Shown: piece after piece, positions 23,926 to 31,726 of the stretch
Layout of the letters: every line of letters begins with the position of its first letter
Position numbering within the stretch: the stretch's first letter is position 1
Source of the DNA: an uncultured Faecalibacterium sp.
GTDB taxonomy: Bacteria; Bacillota; Clostridia; Oscillospirales; Ruminococcaceae
Direction: 5' to 3'
DNA: 41,415 nt
Assembly (NCBI GenBank): GCA_934501115.1
Contig: CAKSTO010000018.1
Span: forward strand, 1 to 41,415
Position numbers and translations under genes: made by a program
The notes under the pieces: model-generated
What the model was told of the DNA's origin: nothing
The model's input: the letters and a program-made list of their open reading frames with translations, nothing else
Database searches by the model: none

Positions 23926-23985
23926 ACACACCGCACAAAGGCGCGAAGCCGTGCTTTTGTGTACCCTTGGTTCTGTGATTGCAGA
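23926..23985 (+). ncRNA. Structured rpsF leader, candidate S6:S18-binding motif
   Basis: The leader folds into a stepped hairpin. ACACA/TGTGT (23926-23930 with 23958-23962) encloses GCAC/GTGC and GGC/GCC around GCGAA, with internal loops and a CCG on the 3' side. A second hairpin follows, GGTTCTG/CAGAACC. In many bacteria this operon is autoregulated by the S6:S18 complex binding a leader hairpin with an unpaired CCG. Position and shape fit, but I did not align it to the known consensus. Confidence 0.4.
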
Positions 23986-24015
23986 ACCCTTAAGTCCAAA
24001 AGGAGGTGCTACAAA

Positions 24016-24300
24016 ATGGCAAAGTACGAAACCATGCTGATTACCAGCGCCGCTCTCGACGAGGAGGCTACCGCCGCTCTGGTTGGTAAGTTCAAGTCCC
24101 TGATCGAGGCTAACGGTACGATCGATTCCATCGACGAGTGGGGCAAGCGCCGTCTGGCCTACCCCATCAACGACGAGGAGGAAGGCGTCTACACCGTGAT
24201 CGACTTCACTTCCGAGCCCAGCTTCCCCGCTGAGCTGGATCGTGTGTACAAGATCACTGAAGGCGTTATGCGCAGCCTGATCATTGCTCACGAGGAGTAA
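24016..24300 (+). CDS. rpsF: 30S ribosomal protein bS6
   Basis: A 94-residue protein, standard for bS6. It begins MAKYETMLITSAALDEE, with the family core DEWGKRRLAYPINDEEEGVY. It pairs with bS18 on the platform of the 30S subunit. The start is fixed by AGGAGGTG upstream. It is the first gene of the conserved rpsF-ssb-rpsR operon, 29 bases before ssb. Confidence 0.96.
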   Translation: MAKYETMLITSAALDEEATAALVGKFKSLIEANGTIDSIDEWGKRRLAYPINDEEEGVYTVIDFTSEPSFPAELDRVYKITEGVMRSLIIAHEE

Positions 24301-24329
24301 TCCTTTGTGACAGAAAGGGAGACCGTAGA

Positions 24330-24812
24330 ATGTTGAATGTTGTTGCTATCATGGGTCGTCTTGCGCGTGACCCTGAAATGCGTCAGACCACTACCGGCAA
24401 GAATGTCGCTTCATTTCGCATCGCCTGCGACCGCGGGCGCCGCGATGCCAATGGGCAAAGCGTGGCGGACTGGATTGATGTGGTTGCATGGGATCGGCAG
24501 GCCGAATTCGTCTGCCGCTATTTCCAGAAAGGTTCTCTGATTATTGTGGACGGCCGTTTGCAGTCCCGTCAGTATCAGGATAAGACCGGCGCGAACCGCA
24601 CTGCCGTTGAGGTGGTAGCCAACAACATCAACTTTGCAGGCTCCAAAAACAGCAATGCAGGCAGCGGAGCAAATTATCAGAATAATTCTGCTCCCGCCTA
24701 CCAGAACGCAGCACCTGCCCGTCCGGCTGCTGTGGAGGCAGCTCCCAGCTATTCTGCCGGCAGTGCAGACGATTTCGCTGTCATCGACGACAGCGATGAT
24801 CTGCCGTTCTGA
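24330..24812 (+). CDS. ssb: Single-stranded DNA-binding protein
   Basis: A 160-residue SSB. The OB-fold covers about residues 1-105 (MLNVVAIMGRLARDPEMRQT, then VADWIDVVAWDRQAEFV and DGRLQSRQYQD). A flexible Asn/Ala/Pro linker follows, and the acidic tip DDSDDLPF recruits replication and repair partners. It coats single-stranded DNA in replication, repair and recombination. Its place between rpsF and rpsR is the common Firmicutes order. Confidence 0.96.
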   Translation: MLNVVAIMGRLARDPEMRQTTTGKNVASFRIACDRGRRDANGQSVADWIDVVAWDRQAEFVCRYFQKGSLIIVDGRLQSRQYQDKTGANRTAVEVVANNINFAGSKNSNAGSGANYQNNSAPAYQNAAPARPAAVEAAPSYSAGSADDFAVIDDSDDLPF

Positions 24813-24858
24813 CACGAAACGGTCAATCCGTTAAAAATTCAATAGGAGGTAATAAGCA

Positions 24859-25116
24859 ATGGCTTTTGAAAGAACCGAAGGCTCTCGCCCCGCACGCCCC
24901 ATGCGTCGCGGCCGCAAGAAGGTTTGCAGCTTCTGTGTCGATCGCATCGACACCATCGATTACAAGGACGTGCCCCGTCTGCGTAAGTACGTCTCTGAGC
25001 GTGCTAAGATCATTCCCCGCCGTGTGACCGGCACCTGCGCTTACCATCAGCGCGCACTGACCATCGCCATCAAGCGTGCTCGTCACGTTGCTCTGATGCC
25101 CTACGTCAGCGACTAA
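24859..25116 (+). CDS. rpsR: 30S ribosomal protein bS18
   Basis: An 85-residue bS18. A basic N-terminus leads into KKVCSFCVDRIDTIDYKDV, then the family core RLRKYVSERAKIIPRRVTGTCAYHQR. The CxxC pair plus a later Cys (GTCAYH) may bind zinc, so this is a zinc-type (C+) paralogue candidate. AGGAGG precedes the ATG. A strong terminator ends the operon. Confidence 0.96.
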   Translation: MAFERTEGSRPARPMRRGRKKVCSFCVDRIDTIDYKDVPRLRKYVSERAKIIPRRVTGTCAYHQRALTIAIKRARHVALMPYVSD

Positions 25117-25156
25117 TCAAAATAATCAAACCCGATCAGAATAATCAGCAATCAGC

Positions 25157-25200
25157 AAAGCGCTTTCACCGATGACAAGGTGAAAGCGCTTTTTGCTTTT
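25157..25200 (+). terminator. Intrinsic terminator of the rpsF operon
   Basis: A perfect 14-bp stem, AAAGCGCTTTCACC (25157-25170) with GGTGAAAGCGCTTT (25179-25192), then TTTGCTTTTT. Confidence 0.92.
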
Positions 25201-25596
25201 TATTCAGGATCTTGTTCATGCCGCACCTTCCTCCAGATCGCGCCGCAGTGGTTTTGTCCACTGCCCTGCAGCCCTGTAATGATAAGATCCTGCCGATGCT
25301 TTTTCAAAGCACAGCACTTCTTCCCTCTCACCGTGCAGGGAGCATTTTCAGGCTGCGTTTTCCCGCTCCCCAGCACGCCGCAGGACGTCGCAGCTCCCGA
25401 GCGTTCTTGTATCCTACCATCCATCCCATTGCAACATTCGGACAAAAAGTTACAAACCGGTACGATAATTCCGGTGTTTTCTGACTTGTACCGGTAATTT
25501 TCGGAACATATCATGCTTTTTGATTTGAATTCAGTTCAACCTGCACAAAAAGGGGTTGATTCTATGTACACTCTGCACGAAATTGTTTTCTGCTTA
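25201..25596. other. Gene-free stretch with an ACCGGTAC inverted repeat
   Basis: About 400 bases with only short, unconvincing open frames on both strands. Its one notable structure is an 8-bp inverted repeat, ACCGGTAC (25456-25463) and GTACCGGT (25488-25495), with a third CCGG-centred box (TTCCGGTG) in the loop. No promoter, RNA gene or repeat family was recognised. Confidence 0.4.
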
Positions 25597-25625
25597 TTGA
25601 TTTTTTATACAGATTATGCCATACT
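25597..25625 (+). promoter_or_regulatory. Putative promoter of the LacI regulator gene
   Basis: TTGATT (25597-25602) and CATACT (25620-25625) are separated by 17 bases. Transcription would begin just before the operator palindrome. Confidence 0.5.
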
Positions 25626-25634
25626 ATAGTCGCT

Positions 25635-25658
25635 GGGAACGTTCCCGACAACGTTCCC
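25635..25658. promoter_or_regulatory. Double LacI-type operator
   Basis: GGGAACGTTCCC (25635-25646) is a perfect 12-bp palindrome with the central CG typical of LacI-family sites. A second AACGTTCCC follows with its centre 12 bp downstream. Both lie at the start of transcription of the LacI-family gene, which suggests autorepression. Binding by this regulator is inference. Confidence 0.6.
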
Positions 25659-25689
25659 AAGCATTCGACCGAAAGTGAGGAAATCCGAT

Positions 25690-26697
25690 ATGCCGAATCT
25701 GACCATCAAAGATATCGCAAGGATCAGCGGCTGTTCGGTAAGCACCATCTCACGTGTGCTCAATGATCGGCCAGATGTTCGCCCCGAAACAAAAGAACGT
25801 GTGCTGCAGGTGATGCGGGAGGCGGGTTTTGTACCTAACACCAACGCCCGGCAGTTGAAGATCCAGCAGTCCCGCAGTCTGGTCTTCGTGGTCAAGGGAA
25901 CGCGAAACATCTTCTTCTCAGACTTTCTGGTGCAGCTGCAAAGAGCAGCTACCCTGTACGGCTACAATGGCATCGTTTCCTATCTGGACGAGAATGCCAA
26001 CGAAGTCGAGGCTGCGCAGAAGGTCTTGCGGGAGATCAAACCCAAAGGCATGATTTTTCTCGGCGGCAGCGTGACCAACTTCAAAAACGGCTTTGCAAGC
26101 ATTGACGTGCCTTCGGTGTTGACGACGCTGGTATCCGACGAGCTGAGTTTCCCGAACCTGTCCATGGTGGGTGTGGATGACCGGGCAGCGGCCTACACCG
26201 CAGTCAGCCACCTGATCCGGCAGGGGCACAGTAAGATCGCTGTTCTGGGCGGCCCTGCAACGAGCTATCCCAGCATGATGCGTCGTCAGGGTGCACAGCA
26301 GGCCATGGAGGATGCAGGCATCCCATTCAGTGACAAGCTCTACGGCCTGTCCAACTACGATTTTGAGTCTGCCTATCACGCCATGAATAGTCTGCTGGCA
26401 CGGCGTGCGGATTTTACCGCTCTGTTTGCCATGAGTGATGTGATCGCACTCGGTGCCATCCGTGCACTGGTAAGCGCCGGTCTGCGGGTGCCCGAAGATG
26501 TTTCCGTGATCGGTTTTGACGGCATCCCGATGTCGCGCTACTGTGTGCCGGTGCTGACCACCATCGTCCAGCCCAGTGAGCAGATCGCGCTGCAAAGTAT
26601 CGAGCTGCTGGTACGCCAGATCGAGCACGGCACCTCGGCGCAGACCATTACGCTCCGCCCCGAACTTCAGCAGGGCGAAAGCGTAAGAAGCATCTGA
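25690..26697 (+). CDS. LacI family transcriptional regulator of the maltodextrin-type locus
   Basis: A 335-residue regulator. The N-terminal helix-turn-helix and hinge helix (NLTIKDIARISGCSVSTISRVLND) are canonical, and the periplasmic-binding-like sensor domain follows (DRAAAYTAVSHLIRQGH, SVIGFDGIPMSRYCVP). The gene stands just upstream of a sugar ABC importer and a 4-alpha-glucanotransferase, so the effector is probably a maltose or maltodextrin-derived sugar and the role resembles MalR. I chose ATG 25690 (GTGAGG upstream) over an in-frame GTG at 25675. Its own promoter carries the double palindrome; no matching site is seen before the importer genes. Confidence 0.9.
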   Translation: MPNLTIKDIARISGCSVSTISRVLNDRPDVRPETKERVLQVMREAGFVPNTNARQLKIQQSRSLVFVVKGTRNIFFSDFLVQLQRAATLYGYNGIVSYLDENANEVEAAQKVLREIKPKGMIFLGGSVTNFKNGFASIDVPSVLTTLVSDELSFPNLSMVGVDDRAAAYTAVSHLIRQGHSKIAVLGGPATSYPSMMRRQGAQQAMEDAGIPFSDKLYGLSNYDFESAYHAMNSLLARRADFTALFAMSDVIALGAIRALVSAGLRVPEDVSVIGFDGIPMSRYCVPVLTTIVQPSEQIALQSIELLVRQIEHGTSAQTITLRPELQQGESVRSI

Positions 26698-26790
26698 GCT
26701 TTGGCTTTTCCTCATCCGGCGCTGACGCGCCACCTTCCAACTTTTTTGTCTTCCCTCCGTCGGGGACGGAGATTTGAATAGTTCATCGTT

Positions 26791-26796
26791 TATAAT
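26791..26796 (+). promoter_or_regulatory. -10 element of the sugar importer operon
   Basis: TATAAT at 26791-26796, 23 bases before the ATG, has no convincing -35 at 17 bases. A TGAA-TAG-TTCA palindrome (26775-26785) sits where an activator or repressor could bind. A CTCCGTC/GACGGAG hairpin (26755-26771) before it may end the lacI transcript. Confidence 0.5.
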
Positions 26797-26797
26797 T

Positions 26798-26819
26798 TAA
26801 TAAGAAGGAGAACTTATTA
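26798..26819 (+). promoter_or_regulatory. Hairpin presenting the ribosome-binding site of the sugar-binding protein gene
   Basis: TAATAAG (26798-26804) and CTTATTA (26813-26819) form a perfect 7-bp stem whose 8-base loop is AAGGAGAA, the ribosome site itself. The last stem base is the A of the start codon. An AU-only stem would be weak; it may simply expose the site. Confidence 0.4.
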
Positions 26820-28159
26820 TGAAAAAGATGATCTCTCGTCGTAACTTTCTGAAGGCCGCCGGCGTTTCCGCCGCAGCTCTGGGTCTGGCTGCCTGCGGCG
26901 GCTCCTCCAGCAGCACCTCCGCTTCCTCTACCGCCAGCTCCGCTGCCGCTTCTGGCGCTGCAAAGGGAGACGGCAAGGTCTACTACCTGAACTTCAAGCC
27001 CGAGCAGGATCAGGATTGGCAGGATCTGGCCGCTGAGTACACCAAGGAGACCGGCGTGCCTGTGACCGTCGTCACCGCCGCTTCCGGCCAGTACGAGACT
27101 ACTCTGATGAGCGAGATGGAGAAGAGCGATGCTCCCACCCTGTTCCAGGTCAACGGCCCTGTGGGTCTGGCAAACTGGAAGGACTACTGCTACGATCTGT
27201 CCGGCAGCCAGCTGTATGGTGAGCTGACCAGCGATTCCTTCGCACTGAAGGACGGCGACGCTGTTACCAGCATCGCATACGTCATCGAGACCTACGGCAT
27301 CATCTACAACAAGGAGCTGCTGAGCGCCGCCGGCTACACGCAGGACGATATCAAGGGCTTTGCCGATCTGAAGAAGGTCGCTGACGATATTCAGGCACGC
27401 AAGGCTGAGCTGGGCGTGGACGGTGCTTTCACCTCTGCCGGCATGGACGGTTCTTCTGACTGGCGCTTCAAGACCCATCTGGCAAACCTGCCCATCTACT
27501 ACGAGTACAAGGCAGACGGCATCGGCTCCACCGACGCCATCAAGGGCACCTATCTGGACAACTACAAGCAGATCTGGGATCTGTACATCACCGATTCCAC
27601 CTGTGACCCCACCCTGCTGGCTTCCAAGACCGGCAACGACGCTGTGGCTGAGTTCGTGGGCAAGAAGGCTGTGTTCTACCAGAACGGCACCTGGGCTTAC
27701 AATGACGTGAAGGATCTGGGCGACGACAATCTGGGCATGCTGCCCATCTACATCGGCGCTGAGGGCGAGGAGAACCAGGGCCTGTGCACCGGTTCCGAGA
27801 ACTTCTGGTGCGTGAACAACACCTCTTCTGATGCCGACATTCAGGCTACTCTGGACTTCCTGTACTGGTGTGTCACCTCTGAGGCCGGCACCAGCGCGAT
27901 GGCTGACAAGATGGGCTTCGTGATCCCCTTCAAGGCTGCCAAGGACTCCACCAATCCTCTGATTGCCATTGCAAACGACTACGTTGCTGAGGGCAAGACC
28001 AGTGTTGACTGGTGCTTCTCCACTATGCCTTCTGAAGAGTGGAAGAACGGTGTTGGTTCCGCTCTGACCGCTTATGCGGCAGGCACCGGCGACTGGGACG
28101 GCGTTGTGACCGCCTTCGTCGATGGCTGGGCTAAGGAGTACAAGCTGGCAAACGGCTAA
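26819..28159 (+). CDS. Sugar (maltodextrin-type) ABC transporter substrate-binding lipoprotein
   Basis: A 446-residue family 1 solute-binding lipoprotein. The signal is MKKMISRRNFLKAAG with lipobox LAAC, lipidated Cys26 and a Ser-rich linker. The mature fold starts at GKVYYLNFKPEQDQDW and has the MalE-like hinge and aromatic sugar-stacking residues (Trp/Tyr-rich). It delivers sugar to the two permeases that follow. The ATPase is not encoded here, as is common for importers that share one MsmX-type ATPase. Codon use is strongly biased (almost only preferred codons), suggesting high expression. A terminator-like hairpin before the permease genes would favour this gene in the transcript. Confidence 0.92.
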   Translation: MKKMISRRNFLKAAGVSAAALGLAACGGSSSSTSASSTASSAAASGAAKGDGKVYYLNFKPEQDQDWQDLAAEYTKETGVPVTVVTAASGQYETTLMSEMEKSDAPTLFQVNGPVGLANWKDYCYDLSGSQLYGELTSDSFALKDGDAVTSIAYVIETYGIIYNKELLSAAGYTQDDIKGFADLKKVADDIQARKAELGVDGAFTSAGMDGSSDWRFKTHLANLPIYYEYKADGIGSTDAIKGTYLDNYKQIWDLYITDSTCDPTLLASKTGNDAVAEFVGKKAVFYQNGTWAYNDVKDLGDDNLGMLPIYIGAEGEENQGLCTGSENFWCVNNTSSDADIQATLDFLYWCVTSEAGTSAMADKMGFVIPFKAAKDSTNPLIAIANDYVAEGKTSVDWCFSTMPSEEWKNGVGSALTAYAAGTGDWDGVVTAFVDGWAKEYKLANG

Positions 28160-28193
28160 GCCCCTGACAGATCCATTGAAAAAGAACTGAACC

Positions 28194-28233
28194 GGGAGGC
28201 GGGCGAAGAAGTTCGCCCCGCCTCCCCTTTTTT
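28194..28233 (+). terminator. Intercistronic terminator between binding protein and permeases
   Basis: A GC-rich stem, GGGAGGCGGGCGAA (28194-28207) with TTCGCCCCGCCTCCC (28212-28226, one-base bulge), is followed by a T-run. It lies within the operon and probably causes partial termination, so that binding protein is made in excess of permeases. Confidence 0.8.
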
Positions 28234-28263
28234 GTTAACCACTCCGCATATAGGAGGTACATC

Positions 28264-29115
28264 ATGCAAAAAGCCATCAGTAAATACTGGCCGGTGTTCG
28301 TGCTGCCTACCCTCATCGCGTTCATCATCGGCTTTATCTGGCCCTTTATCTGGGGTACTTACCTTTCGTTCCAGCGGTTCACGACCGTCAGCAAGACCAC
28401 CTTTGTGGGCATTCAGAACTATATTTCTGTGTTTCAGGATGCTACTTTCCTGCACGCCTTTGGCTTTACTGCGGTGTTCACTGTAGTATCCACCGTGCTC
28501 ATCAATGTCTGCGCCTTTGCCATTGCACTGGTGCTCACCCGCGGCATCCGCGGCACCAACATTTTCCGTACCGTCTACTTCATGCCCAACCTGATCGGCG
28601 GCATCCTGCTGGGCTACATCTGGCAGATCCTGCTCAATGGCGTGCTGGCAAACCTGCAGAAGCCCCTGCTGGCGCTGGATGCCAAGGCCGGTTTCGTCGG
28701 TCTGGTCATCCTGATGTGCTGGCAGCAGATTGGCTACATGATGATCATCTACGTTGCCGGCCTGCAGAGCGTGCCCGGTGACCTGATCGAAGCTGCCAAG
28801 ATCGACGGTGCAAATGACCGCGAGATCCTGTTCAAGGTCAAGATTCCCATGGTCATGCCCAGCGTTACCATCTGCACTTTCCTGACCCTGACCAACAGCT
28901 TCAAGCTGTTCGACCAGAACGTAGCTTTGACCGCAGGCGAACCCGCCAACGCCAGTGAAATGCTGGCTCTGAACATCTATAACACCTTCTATGGCCGCTC
29001 CGGTGCTCAGTGGAAGGGCATCGGTCAGGCAAAGGCTGTGGTGTTCTTCCTGATCGTTGTGGTCATCTCTCTGATCCAGCTTCACTTTACACGTTCCAAG
29101 GAGGTGCAGCAGTAA
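28264..29115 (+). CDS. Sugar ABC transporter permease (MalF-like)
   Basis: A 283-residue permease with six helices. The EAA loop EAAKIDGANDREILFKVKIP lies near residue 180 and the N-terminal helix is typical of CUT1 importers (YWPVFVLPTLIAFIIGFIWP). GGAGGTACATC precedes the ATG. The stop codon overlaps the start of the next permease by one base (TAATG), so both subunits are made in equal amounts. Confidence 0.93.
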   Translation: MQKAISKYWPVFVLPTLIAFIIGFIWPFIWGTYLSFQRFTTVSKTTFVGIQNYISVFQDATFLHAFGFTAVFTVVSTVLINVCAFAIALVLTRGIRGTNIFRTVYFMPNLIGGILLGYIWQILLNGVLANLQKPLLALDAKAGFVGLVILMCWQQIGYMMIIYVAGLQSVPGDLIEAAKIDGANDREILFKVKIPMVMPSVTICTFLTLTNSFKLFDQNVALTAGEPANASEMLALNIYNTFYGRSGAQWKGIGQAKAVVFFLIVVVISLIQLHFTRSKEVQQ

Positions 29116-29957
29116 TGCCTAAACAGAAAAGATTGTGGGATAACATCCTTACTGTGATCATGAGCCTGCTGTGCCTGCTGTGGATCTACCCCATCGTTCT
29201 GATCCTGCTCAACAGTCTGAAAAAAGAAGGCACTTTCACCACATCCACCGTGTTCAAGCTGCCTACTGCCGAGACCTTCGCCGGCCTTTACAACTACGTC
29301 TACGGCGTCACCAAGATGGGCTTCCTTTCCAGCCTTGGCTACAGCCTTGTCATCACCGTTACCAGTGTGGCACTGATCCTTCTGTGCTGCTCCATGACCG
29401 GCTGGTATCTCACCCGCGTCAACAACAAGCTGAGCAAGTTTATGAACCTGCTGATCGTGTTCTCCATGGTCGTGCCCTTCCAGATGGTCATGTTCACCCT
29501 GTCCAAGACCGCTGACCAGCTCAAGTTGAACACTCCGTGGAACATCTGCATCATCTATCTGGGCTTCGGTGCCGGTCTGGCCGTGTTCATGTTTACCGGC
29601 TTCATGAAGAGCGTTCCCATGGAGATCGAAGAGGCTGCCATGATCGACGGCTGCAACCCCATCCAGATCTTCTTCAAGATCGTATTCCCCATCCTGAAGC
29701 CTACCATGATCTCCACTGCCATCCTGGAAACGATGTGGGTGTGGAACGACTATCTGCTGCCCACTCTGGTGCTGGATATCAAAAAGTACCGCACCATCCC
29801 CATGGCGATCCAGTATTTCCGCGGTGGTTATGGCCGCGTGGAGCTGGCTCCTATGATGGCATGTATCATCATTGCCATCATCCCCATTATCATCCTGTAT
29901 GCGACCTGCCAGAAGTATATCATTGAGGGCGTTGTCGCAGGTGCTGTGAAGGGTTAA
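29115..29957 (+). CDS. Sugar ABC transporter permease (MalG-like)
   Basis: A 280-residue CUT1 permease, partner of the upstream one. It has an N-terminal helix (TVIMSLLCLLWIYPIVLILLNS), the EAA loop EEAAMIDGCNPIQIFFKIVFP near residue 175, and a C-terminal helix ending in QKYIIEGVVAGAVKG, the usual MalG-type ending. The AAGGAGGTG ribosome site is within the end of the previous gene. malQ follows after 25 bases. Confidence 0.93.
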   Translation: MPKQKRLWDNILTVIMSLLCLLWIYPIVLILLNSLKKEGTFTTSTVFKLPTAETFAGLYNYVYGVTKMGFLSSLGYSLVITVTSVALILLCCSMTGWYLTRVNNKLSKFMNLLIVFSMVVPFQMVMFTLSKTADQLKLNTPWNICIIYLGFGAGLAVFMFTGFMKSVPMEIEEAAMIDGCNPIQIFFKIVFPILKPTMISTAILETMWVWNDYLLPTLVLDIKKYRTIPMAIQYFRGGYGRVELAPMMACIIIAIIPIIILYATCQKYIIEGVVAGAVKG

Positions 29958-29982
29958 TTCATCCGATAAGGAGGACGTTTCC

Positions 29983-31446
29983 ATGCGTGCAAGCGGCATT
30001 TTAATGCCCATTTTCAGTCTGCCGGGGCCTTTTGGCATCGGCACTCTGGGAGCACAGGCTTACTCGTTTATTACCTTTCTGACCGACGCAAAACAAACTT
30101 ACTGGCAGATCCTGCCCATCGGCCCGACCGGATATGGCGACAGCCCTTACCAGAGCTTTTCCGCCTTTGCCGGGAACCCCTATTTCATCGACTACCGGGG
30201 TCTTGCCGCCGACGGTCTGCTGACTGCCGATGAGATTCCCGCCGAGCGATCCGTCGGTCCTATTGACTACGGCGCTCTCTACGCTGAACGACCGGTCATT
30301 TTGAAAAAAGCGGCAGACCGCCTGCTTGCCTCCCCTACCCCCGCCTACGAAGATTTCTGCAAGGAGCAGAGCTTCTGGCTGGAGGACTACGCTTTGTTCA
30401 TGTCCATCAAGGCTGAGCAGGGGCAGGCAGGTCTGGCCGATTGGCCGGATGACCTGCGCTGCCGGGAGCCAGCAGCCCTTGCCGCTGCAAAAGAACGGCT
30501 CACGGACAGCATCGACTACCACAAGGCAGTACAGTTCTTCTTTTACCAGCAATGGCGTATGCTCAAGCGCTACGCCAACACGAAAGGCGTGAAGCTGGTG
30601 GGCGACATTCCCATTTACGTCAGTCCGGATTCCAGCGATCTGTGGACTCACCCGGAGCTGTTTCAGACCGATGGCCAGATGCATCTGACTCAGGTGGCCG
30701 GCTGTCCGCCGGATGCCTTTGCAGCAGACGGACAGCTCTGGGGCAACCCTTTGTATGACTGGTCTGCCCACAAGGCCACCGGATTTGACTGGTGGAAACG
30801 CCGCATGAAGCATGCCACATCGATCTACGATGTAGTGCGTATCGATCACTTCCGCGGTTTCGAGAGCTATTATTCGATCCCTGCCGGCAGCAAAACGGCG
30901 GCGAGTGGTCACTGGGAAAAAGGGCCGGATCTCGATTTCATCCATGCCCTGCACGAAACTCTGGGTAAAGGCAGTATCATCGCCGAGGATCTTGGATATC
31001 TGACCCCGGAGGTCAAGGCAATGCTGACCGCCAGCGGCTACCCGGGCATGAAGATCATGCAGTTTGCTTTCGACAGCCGTGAGTCTGGCAACTATCTGCC
31101 CCACACTTACCCCCGCAACAGTGTGGTCTACACCGGCACCCACGACAATGTGACCGCTGAGGGCTGGCGCACCAATGCCAGCACCGAAGATGTGGCCTAT
31201 GCCTGCCGTTACCTGCGCTGCAAGCCTGAAGAGCTGACTGAGGCCATGATCTGTGCCTGCCTTGCCAGTGTATCGGACACGGCGATCATCCCGCTGGCAG
31301 ACTGGCTGCATCTGGGCGGCGAAGCCCGCATCAACACCCCCAGCACACAGGGTGCCAACTGGCAATGGCGTCTGAGCTCCCCTATCCCACAGGATCTTGC
31401 ACCGCACATTGCCGGACTGACCGCTCTGTATGAGCGTGCACAGTGA
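29983..31446 (+). CDS. malQ: 4-alpha-glucanotransferase (amylomaltase)
   Basis: A 487-residue GH77 enzyme that moves alpha-1,4-glucan segments between maltodextrins and releases glucose. The N-terminus RASGILMPIFSLPGPFGIG is standard, as are LPIGPTGYGDSPYQSFSAFAGNP, the nucleophile Asp in VVRIDHFRGFESYY, the acid/base Glu in SIIAEDLGYLTPEV and the third carboxylate in YTGTHDNVTAEGW. It processes the imported sugar inside the cell. AAGGAGGAC precedes the ATG. It is the last gene of the operon, with no maltose phosphorylase or glucosidase beside it. Confidence 0.96.
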   Translation: MRASGILMPIFSLPGPFGIGTLGAQAYSFITFLTDAKQTYWQILPIGPTGYGDSPYQSFSAFAGNPYFIDYRGLAADGLLTADEIPAERSVGPIDYGALYAERPVILKKAADRLLASPTPAYEDFCKEQSFWLEDYALFMSIKAEQGQAGLADWPDDLRCREPAALAAAKERLTDSIDYHKAVQFFFYQQWRMLKRYANTKGVKLVGDIPIYVSPDSSDLWTHPELFQTDGQMHLTQVAGCPPDAFAADGQLWGNPLYDWSAHKATGFDWWKRRMKHATSIYDVVRIDHFRGFESYYSIPAGSKTAASGHWEKGPDLDFIHALHETLGKGSIIAEDLGYLTPEVKAMLTASGYPGMKIMQFAFDSRESGNYLPHTYPRNSVVYTGTHDNVTAEGWRTNASTEDVAYACRYLRCKPEELTEAMICACLASVSDTAIIPLADWLHLGGEARINTPSTQGANWQWRLSSPIPQDLAPHIAGLTALYERAQ

Positions 31447-31468
31447 TATTTTCTGCATTTTCTCCCCG

Positions 31469-31503
31469 AAACACCTGCTGCCTTTGCTGCAGGTGTTTTC
31501 TTT
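31469..31503 (+). terminator. Intrinsic terminator of the maltodextrin operon
   Basis: A 10-bp stem, AAACACCTGC (31469-31478) with GCAGGTGTTT (31489-31498), then TCTTTTG. Confidence 0.85.
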
Positions 31504-31638
31504 TGCCGCTGTGCAGAACATTTTTTCGGCAGAAGCTTTTCTGGCCATCCCATCGTATTTGCCGTGTCTTCGCAGCTTATCCATTTTGTTATCACAATTT
31601 GTTCACAGATGTATCATCAAATTTGGCCGCACACTCTC

Positions 31639-31667
31639 TTGTTATTTTTATACAGATATGCTACAAT
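31639..31667 (+). promoter_or_regulatory. Promoter of the double-glycine leader pair
   Basis: TTGTTA (31639-31644) and TACAAT (31662-31667) with a 17-base spacer. The start of transcription would be near 31674, giving a leader of about 50 bases. Confidence 0.65.
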
Positions 31668-31726
31668 TCAAATAGTATATTGTCTGCTTTTGTGCAGACG
31701 CTGCGATTGAAAGGAGTTTTTCCATC

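Noticed and set aside
25200..25514. Overlapping short open frames on both strands (about 90-105 codons) in the gap after rpsR
   Set aside because: No good ribosome site, no recognisable motif, and neither strand shows coding bias; left as non-coding.
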